NCBI GenBank assembly: GCA_029204225.1
Contig: CM055102.1
Location: 40,677,631 to 40,741,630 of the forward strand
Length of the DNA: 64,000 nt
Origin: Diphasiastrum complanatum
Lineage: Eukaryota > Streptophyta > Lycopodiopsida > Lycopodiales > Lycopodiaceae
Reading direction: 5' to 3'
The stretch's first letter is position 1. Every line of letters starts with the position of its first letter. Shown one piece after another: positions 55,379 through 64,000 of this stretch. Both the position numbers and the translations under genes were made by a program. The notes beneath the pieces are model-generated. The model was given only the letters and a program-made list of their open reading frames with translations. It was not told the DNA's origin and made no database searches.

Positions 55379-55773
55379 TTTCCAATGTAGCCAGACATCA
55401 AAAAGCACCTTGGATTGCAATTTGTCCATCACAATCCATCATAGTTGCGCTATCCTTGTTTTCTCCAAGTCAGGGCTTGGCGTATTGCTCAAATATCGTC
55501 CATAGGAGCAATGCGCCTTGCTGCCATCCTTCTTAGCTAGCTGCAGGAAGGCAGACCTGCAAATTTTTTTTGCTTGCCTACAGCTCGCTAGGTGCATAGG
55601 AGCAATGCACCTGGCTGACATCCTTCTTAGCAAGCTGCAGCCAGGCAAAATTTTTTGCCTGGCTGCAGCTCAAATATCGTGCTCAAATATTGCCTGGCTG
55701 CAGCCTTGGATATGCCTTGGATTGCCTTGGAGCTGCAGCCAGGCATCAGAAAGCACCTTGGATATGCGTGCTC
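55379..55773. repeat. GC-rich hairpin repeat family H, copy 2
   Basis: 395 bp bounded by direct copies of AGCCAG.CATCA.AAAGCACC + TTGGAT (55391 and 55737 regions). Inside are GGTGCATAGGAGCAATGC modules and a 36-base palindrome at 55634-55669 (GCTGCAGCCAGGCAAAA..TTTTGCCTGGCTGCAGC). It shares a 35-base identical stretch with 13712-13746. It lies exactly where gypsy element 2 breaks off. Confidence 0.75.
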
Positions 55774-55876
55774 AAGGATTAGCTATTTTTTTTGGACCGA
55801 GGTCAAACCAAAACAATAAGAAACGTTTGGAAACTCCACATTTTATGTATTTTTCAGAAGTTCACAATTCTCCAAA

Positions 55877-57242
55877 ATGTTTGCCCCGGTGACAAGGTAT
55901 TTAAGGTGCAATATTTCTAGTGTATCTGTAGTCGTTACTTGTATTTGCTATCTTTGCTATATAAAAGACAATTTTTTGATAAAAACATGTGCTGTGATGC
56001 TATGCTGACTTGAGCCTGTATTTACCATATCAAAATGTCAAAGAAGGCAAATTTTGAACCAATATTTACTCTGATGCTTTTTTAATTGAGTTCGTTGATT
56101 AATTGTCAATTTGCATCAGGCTAAATGAGATTGTAATTGTAAAAACTGATTTGGGCGATCAGTTATATAGTGTTCGACGATTGTGTGAGTGTTCATTTGA
56201 TTATTTCAAGACAAAAATTACGGAAGTTGAACTAGTTGAGGTGGAAAAGATACGAGCAATAGAATTGAAATGTGGGAACATCATGTGGTATCCTCTTACA
56301 CATTATATGCTCGCTAGAGTGCTATATGAGGTATGCATTACTGAGCATGTTGCATTTTTGGTGTTGATGAGAAAAGTTGATTCTCATTTACAGGACCTAT
56401 GTCACTAGACAATGCCGAATCCTTCAATGACTATTTTATGGATTTTAAGTTGCAGTACAGGAAGAAAATGTTTTCTTCAATTGAGCCAGACATGGAACTG
56501 GTGAAAAATGCTAAGGAGCAACCCGATATAAAGGGTGAGGCAAAACGACTGGTTTGGAGGTAATCGGATCAGAGTGCTTGTGATTATAACCATAAATTGC
56601 AAAAGTATAAAAATAAATTTGTAAAATAATCTTTTCATGTCCTTTTTGATGTTGTGTCTTTGTTGGTCTGCTCTCAACTTTGATTTGTTTGTAAATTTGG
56701 TAATGACTATGCATGCAGGTATATCTCGTATTTGGTGAAAATGAAACAACTTGAAAAGATGCCTTCATACTTTAGGTTGTGGACCAAGATTTCGGATAAA
56801 GAGAGTTGTATGTACAATGATGCATATCATTTCAATGAGCGTATAAATTTAAGTGAGTGGGAAATAGCAAACAATCCTTGGTGGATTGACTTTCCAGCGG
56901 GTTTTTGCCCAGAGGATGAGAAAGAGAGCTATAATATGCATGCCAAGGACGGTTCTCTCAGTCACAATGCATGACATTGATGGATCTCACTTGGAAACAG
57001 ATATGGAAACTGCACTTGAGACTGCACTTGAGTCCAGACTAGAGGATGAAGACCAACAAAGTGAAGATAGAGTGCCACGACAACGTCTAGCAAAGGTAAG
57101 TCGTAAAGGAAAGGAACAAGCAACTACACCTCCGATTATCAACACTCATGAGATGGCCCATAGTGCAAAGCGACCGCGCGAGTCTTTTGAATTCATCAAA
57201 CCATTGTTCGATTCATCCAAGTCCAACAACAAGGTATGGTAA
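55877..57242 (+). CDS. Multi-exon gene of unknown family, one phase break
   Basis: Proposed coding exons are 55877-55896 (MFAPVT), 56120-56330 (LNEIVIVKTDLGDQLYSVRR, IELKCGNIMWYPLTHYMLAR), 56394-56559 (MSLDNAESFNDYFMDFKLQY, then KKMFSSIEPDMELVKNAKEQ) and 56719-56974 (KMKQLEKMPSYFRLWTKISD, WEIANNPWWIDFPAGFCPED). Introns have GT/AG ends (ACAAG|GTATTT, GCATCAG|G, GAG|GTATGC, TTACAG|GA, GAG|GTAATC, CATGCAG|G) and phases fit except exon 2 to 3, where one base is missing. After 56974 a second frame (56886-57242) continues with HLETDMETALETALES, RQRLAKVSRKGKEQ and SAKRPRESFEF, so another small shift is likely. I recognise no domain. The product would be soluble, with an acidic then basic C-terminus suggesting a nuclear protein. 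It may be an old transposon-derived gene or a decaying host gene. Confidence 0.45.
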
Positions 57243-57487
57243 ATGTTATTTGGACATTCACTTCCGATCATGCCTTTGCTTGGCACTGAGAAACCTGTGA
57301 AATGCACAAATTGTAGGCCGCCCATTAGAAGAGTATCTTGTTGCAGGCAATGATAAAACTCTTTATGAAGTTTAGGGAAAAAATTTATATGCTCAATGAC
57401 AGATCTCTCAATGTCAAACCTCATATTGAAGTAGGAGGCAAAATAAGTGGAGCTGCTAGAAGAGAAAACCATATAGAGTGGGATATC
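57243..57487. other. Weak coding traces
   Basis: Short pieces such as KPVKCTNCRPPIRR with Cys pairs occur in the plus strand just after the unknown gene. They may be its last, eroded exon. Nothing firm can be said. Confidence 0.25.
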
Positions 57488-58491
<1,004 letters not shown>

Positions 58492-58511
58492 AAGTGGTAA
58501 GATCATTCATC

Positions 58512-58917
58512 ATGGAAGGAACATCTTCATAGATCCACTTGATCAACAAGTTCAACGGTGATGACTTCCACATGTGGAAGTTCAAGATGAAGATGTTACT
58601 CATAGAAAAAGAACTCTGGGAATATGTCAACTTTGGGTTCAATAGCCAAGCCAGCTAAACTTGACATGTTGACTACCTGGGAAGCTAAGGATGGCAAAGC
58701 TCTTGCCATTGTATCTCTGAATCTTAAAGATTCACAAATAGCTCATGTAGCTAATTGTTTCAGCTCCAAAGAGGCATGGGATATTCTTACTGGTCTATAC
58801 GAAACAACAAATGTATCAACTCGTCTCTTCTTGAGAAAGAAGTTTCTGTCACTCAAGATGAGTGAAGCAACCTCAGTCACTGATCATTGTCGTACTATAC
58901 CAACAAGGTTAATATAG
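58512..58917 (+). pseudogene. Copia element 4 gag fragment
   Basis: Starts ATGGAAGG, hits an early TAG, then reads LINKFNGDDFHMWKFKMKML and LIEKELWEYV, the typical start of UBN2/DUF4219-type copia gag. After a shift the frame 58624-58917 gives ALAIVSLNLKDSQIAHVANC, FSSKEAWDILTGLYETTNVS and FLRKKFLSLKMSE. It ends abruptly at 58917. It differs from the gag of copia elements 1-3, so it represents another lineage. Confidence 0.75.
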
Positions 58918-59886
<969 letters not shown>

Positions 59887-59964
59887 ATAATTGCTAGCAC
59901 ACCAACTGCTCATCGCACACCACCCCACCTCACAGAACTAAAAAAAAATTTGGCGGCCGCCAGC

Positions 59965-60090
59965 GCCACGACATAGGGTAAAAAGAACTCTCTTTCATTA
60001 CCAACGAGCCGTGGCATCGACGCCACGACACAAGATAAAAGGAACTCTCTTTCATGATCAACTGGCCGTGGTGCCGACACCACGATCTCC
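59965..60090. repeat. 57-bp tandem repeat, just over two copies
   Basis: The unit GCCACGACA.A.G.TAAAA + GAACTCTCTTTCAT.A.CAAC + GCCGTGG starts at 59965 and again at 60022, with a partial third copy. Because 57 is a multiple of three, the minus strand reads a repeated 19-residue peptide (MKESSFY, SWRR), but there is no reason to think it is expressed. Confidence 0.75.
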
Positions 60091-60387
60091 CAAAAAAATT
60101 GTTTTTTTTAATGCACGCGCAATTGATAGATTGCACATGAAACTACAGACCACATTGTGTGCATGTACAATTCAAGTTTAAAATGTCATAAATTTGATTG
60201 CTCTAAATAGAAATGGCCATTCGAGCATGAATACACCATGGTCCATGTCCACATTAGCTGACCAGAGATTGAAGACATTTTTTGGAGCTGTAGATTGAGG
60301 CGTACTTGTTTTTACAAGTCCAATGTTAGTTCGTATCTGCTAAGAGATATTTCACATTATTTTTACAAAGACCCTTCGACCCAGTCA
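60091..60387. other. No gene seen
   Basis: AT-rich spacer between the 57-bp repeat and the solo LTR. Confidence 0.4.
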
Positions 60388-60392
60388 CCCAT

Positions 60393-61003
<611 letters not shown>

Positions 61004-61008
61004 CCCAT

Positions 61009-61489
61009 AGCCTTTATGATTAACATACTCTCTGTATCTTTGGGTTGAGCTAAGAATGACCGGAGGTATTACCTTCAAATTTGCTAATGTTATTTGCACA
61101 TGTACCTAATGTTTGGTAATTGAAAGGATGTTATGTTTGAGATTGGATTCTTTTAAATATATTATATTTTCTATAGATAGATATCTTGTGATGGATTGGG
61201 TGCCATGTCTAGTCTGGTTCATTATGTATGCAAAGTGGCAATTCACAAGTTTGGTTGAACTCATATATTCATTTTGTAAAAGTCTTGAGGTTGTTTACTA
61301 TGGGTGGGTGTGGTAATAGCCATTTTCTCATTTTCAATTTCACTTGGTTATTAAGCAATATTAGTTTTAGACAATATTCGACATAGAAGTAGAGACATGC
61401 TATGGATGTGAGAATTTAGCAAGGCATTTTGTAGCCTAAGAAGAAAATTGCAAATAAAATTTTCAAACACGCTTGTTATGCTGATACTA
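61009..61489. other. No gene seen
   Basis: AT-rich sequence to the right of the solo LTR. It includes a 67-codon frame at 61113-61316 without recognisable features. Confidence 0.35.
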
Positions 61490-62170
61490 TATTTTTGTGA
61501 AAGGTTCAAATTCAAGATGATAATATCTATGTGAAGATAAATGATATTGAATTTATTATTGAGGTTACATTGGATTTTCCTACAAGGGGATAGACATAGA
61601 TGGCAAAAAAGAGGATCTTCTCTCTAGGGCTGAGTTATTTGAGGGAATCAATTATCATATGTGTATAGTAGGATATAGATTAGGATGTACTGGAAATTAT
61701 GTTTGAGGCTAGTTTGCATGGGCTAGGCCAATAAATTTTTTTGAGTGTGTGGTAATTAATTCTTAGGTACGGTACTTGCTAGAATATAGGTGACGATAAA
61801 TAATATGTATGGATAGGATTGAAAATTTGAGAGTATTGCAAGAAATCAATGTAGAAGCTATGCAATTTATGAAACTTGAATTTGAGTCAAATATCGAGGA
61901 AGGGGATCTAAGAACATGAGTATCTACTCCATTGGAGAAACCACTCAAAGCAATGAAAGACTTGTGATAACACAAGAAAAAGTTCAAAAAGTTGATTGAT
62001 CAAGTTAAGAGAGTGAAAATGCAACTAGTTTGAGTACACAATGAAGTGGTGGCTAACAAAAATGAAATTCATGAGTTGCAACTATATTATGGTAGCATGT
62101 TGAAAACATGTGATAAGTTTATCATGGGTATTTATGTCAAAGAAAAAAAAGAGGTTGGAAAGGCTGAAAA
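61490..62170 (+). pseudogene. Decayed coding region with coiled-coil-like sequence
   Basis: Across three frames the plus strand reads VQIQDDNIYVKINDIEFIIE, KKEDLLSRAELFEGINYHMC, ENLRVLQEINVEAMQFMKLE, KKLIDQVKRVKMQLV and VVANKNEIHELQLYYGSM, broken by stops. The charged heptad-like segments suggest a coiled coil. The family is unknown. It could be a gag or extra-ORF remnant of a retroelement. Confidence 0.4.
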
Positions 62171-63099
62171 GTGATACAAAAAAAAAAAAAACTCCAAAAA
62201 TATTTAGATTACTTTGACAAAAAGCATCAATTATTGTAAATGATTATAATTATTTGAAGGAAGTGCAAGCTAAAGATCAACGGGCTAGGGAGGAAGATCA
62301 AGAGATATGGGGCCACCGTGGTATGGTTTGTGAGAAAAATTTAGTAATGGCATATCATTGAGCACTCAAAATACAAGTTATTTAGTATGATTCCAAGTAG
62401 GGAGAAGCAATGGAAGAATTACCAATGTGAGAATGTGAATTTGCTATTCACATATCAAATGTCAAGATATGTAAAACCTATTGATTAGATGGGATTTGAG
62501 CAAAGTCAATTCTTTGAAAGAATTTGACATGAGAATCAGAATCATGGAGCTAAGTATGAAAAACAAGGTCGCGTTTGGTGATCTTACTAAAGAGCTTGTG
62601 AAAGTTTCAAACACTAATGAGAAACCATAAGTGCCAAGATCCAATGGATCTTTCACCATGAAACTTGTTGATGCAAAGTAATAAAGGGATAAACTACCAA
62701 GTAACAATGCATCAAGATCTATCTTACAAAAGCATAACAGATCCACACATGACTAATAACCATGAATAGATCATTAATCTAGCAGATTAATTTTTCTATG
62801 AGGCAATGTAGTTAATGGCTATGATCGACTTGAAGACCTATTGATGACTTAGCCACACATTTTCAGCAACTCTATGAATATAATATGCATTATCCACATA
62901 GACCACTTTTGGTTTCATGCAGGGATGTGGATAAGATGTACTCTACTCAATTCATATCTAGTAGGATGGTTCTTGTGCAAATTTTGAGAAATTTCTATCT
63001 TTTATCTTTGATATTAGGGGCTATTTTGTGATTCGTATTGTAGTAGTCACTTGTACTCCACAAATGACCTAAAGCTTAACATTCATATATGTCGTAATC
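62171..63099. other. No gene seen
   Basis: Continuation of eroded sequence with A runs. The minus-strand frame 62462-62746 has hydrophobic stretches but no recognisable domain and is probably chance. Confidence 0.35.
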
Positions 63100-64000
63100 A
63101 TGTTTTTTTTGTTCGATATAAGGTACATGGCTTCAAGGGCAAAGTTTGTTGTTTATTGCCATTGTATTGGAAAGGAATACCTTGAGCTTACAAACTCTGG
63201 TGGTCATGCTGTGTTGGATACAACAATCTTGGCAAAACCATGGATTGTCTATTTACAAAAATTTAGTTGTTTGCAATGGTGACGACTCGAGGCACTCTAA
63301 ATGACATGTTCCCATTGTACCCTGTGCAAGATTTTGGCTCATTGAGCTGCTACATTTTAAACATTACCTTGTCATCTGTGTATGTGGCTAAGACAATTTC
63401 ATGTGATTCACAAGGCATCAATAATACCAAAGATAGAGTTGTTATTGATTTGTGCGACATTGATGATACAAATGACAAAGAAACCAAAAACTTTGAGAAT
63501 AGTACCATCAATGTAATTATGCAAAATAATTCTCATAGTAGTCTTCTTTGGAAATTACTAAAGCAATGCCATATGGTACAAAAAGCAAAAGATCTTCCTG
63601 CAAAATACAATGGAAATATTGCATTTGAATTGTCTGTGCTTCATGACTAGGATGGAGCAATGTTATGATGGTCATTGTTGGACAAAACCAGTGACAACAA
63701 ATGATAGTTTTCCAAGCATTGTAAGAAAAAGTTCATGTGGTGGCATTTTTTAGTGTATGATTGGACTTTGCGGATCACTTGGATTGTCTGGTACACCAAA
63801 TCGACAGTGTTGGATTGGGGAGCTAAAAAGTAGACCACCATTAGGAGGGTCCACTAATGGATATGGGACCTTGGAGTGCTTTTATTGCAAGAGAAAACCA
63901 GTTTGCATACAAGCATGTGCATGTATATTCCTAGAAACTCTCAATTTAGCAAGGTCATGATACATCAAGGTTTTCACAATCATGTTGTAAGAGCAGGTTC
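63100..64000 (+). pseudogene. Cys/His-rich family X, copy 2, runs off the window
   Basis: The plus frame 63267-63650 (MVTTRGTLNDMFPLYPVQDF, VIDLCDIDDTNDKETKN, LLWKLLKQCHMVQKAKDLP, AKYNGNIAFELSV) and the following pieces match the family at 10.6-12.0 kb. The shared landmarks are YNG..(A/L)FE, (F/Y)D.H.W, FP.(V/I)V..S(T/S)CGG.F.C, a C..C cluster (ECFYCKRKPVC...CAC), and IHQGFHNHVVRAG against IHLGLHDHEFGVG. This copy has stops at 63648 and near 63755 and at least two frameshifts. It is on the opposite strand from copy 1. The probable start of the visible exon follows an acceptor-like ATATAAG at 63115-63121. Confidence 0.5.

Noticed and set aside
59930-60136. 68-codon minus-strand frame with a repeated 19-residue peptide
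   Set aside because: It is explained by a 57-bp tandem repeat with no supporting gene structure.

Overview
This is a nuclear genomic window from a land plant with a large, repeat-rich genome. The evidence is spliceosomal introns, a small membrane-protein gene resembling a conserved plant family, an F-box gene fragment, a CACTA (En/Spm-type) transposase, Ty1-copia and Ty3-gypsy elements with plant-type tRNA-iMet primer sites, and several 80-170 bp (CT)n/(GA)n arrays. I lean towards a non-seed vascular plant, because several gene families look unlike common seed-plant ones, but the sequence does not prove this. I see no rRNA, tRNA, CRISPR or bacterial-style operon.

Layout. 0.4-1.8 kb: a two-exon gene for a small membrane protein on the minus strand, whose last exon runs into a (CT)40 array. 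2.9-3.4 kb: a dispersed repeat with a second copy at 37.5-38.0 kb. 4.4-8 kb: low-complexity DNA and a decayed CACTA transposase (minus). 8.3-10.0 kb: a spliced plus-strand gene for a beta-class amino-methyltransferase-like protein. 10.6-12.0 kb: facing it tail to tail, a Cys/His-rich gene of an unnamed repeated family; a second, more damaged copy lies at 63.1-64.0 kb. 12.2-13.7 kb: foldback, 101-bp tandem and GC-rich hairpin repeats. 13.75-20.3 kb: Ty3-gypsy element 1 (plus), 5'-truncated, with RT-RNaseH-INT, then about 3.3 kb of extra coding sequence, a polypurine tract and an LTR. 20.3-24.7 kb: a decayed chromovirus (minus) with a chromodomain. 28.2-29.8 kb: a truncated copia element. 31.0-36.4 kb: an F-box gene split by a 4.9-kb non-autonomous copia element. 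39.2-39.7 kb and 60.4-61.0 kb: two LTRs of one family, the second a solo LTR with a perfect target duplication. 40.6-55.4 kb: Ty3-gypsy element 2 (plus), whose gag is split by a 6.4-kb young Ty1-copia element (minus). 55.4-57.2 kb: GC-rich hairpin repeat followed by an unrecognised multi-exon gene. 57.5-58.9 kb: another truncated copia element with a (CT)70 array in its LTR.

How the parts relate. Most of the window is nested or broken transposable elements, and only the gene at 0.4-1.8 kb looks like an intact single-copy host gene. The nesting gives an order of events. Gypsy 2 is older than the copia inside it, whose LTRs differ at 2 of 655 positions. The F-box gene was broken by a copia whose LTRs differ at roughly 22 of 826 positions. 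The two gypsy elements share a lineage (both have the RT signature YLDDLGVHS), and both are followed by a large extra coding region starting with an ATG just behind a 3' splice-site-like sequence. The most novel candidates are the methyltransferase-like gene, the Cys/His-rich family beside it, and the extra gypsy coding region.
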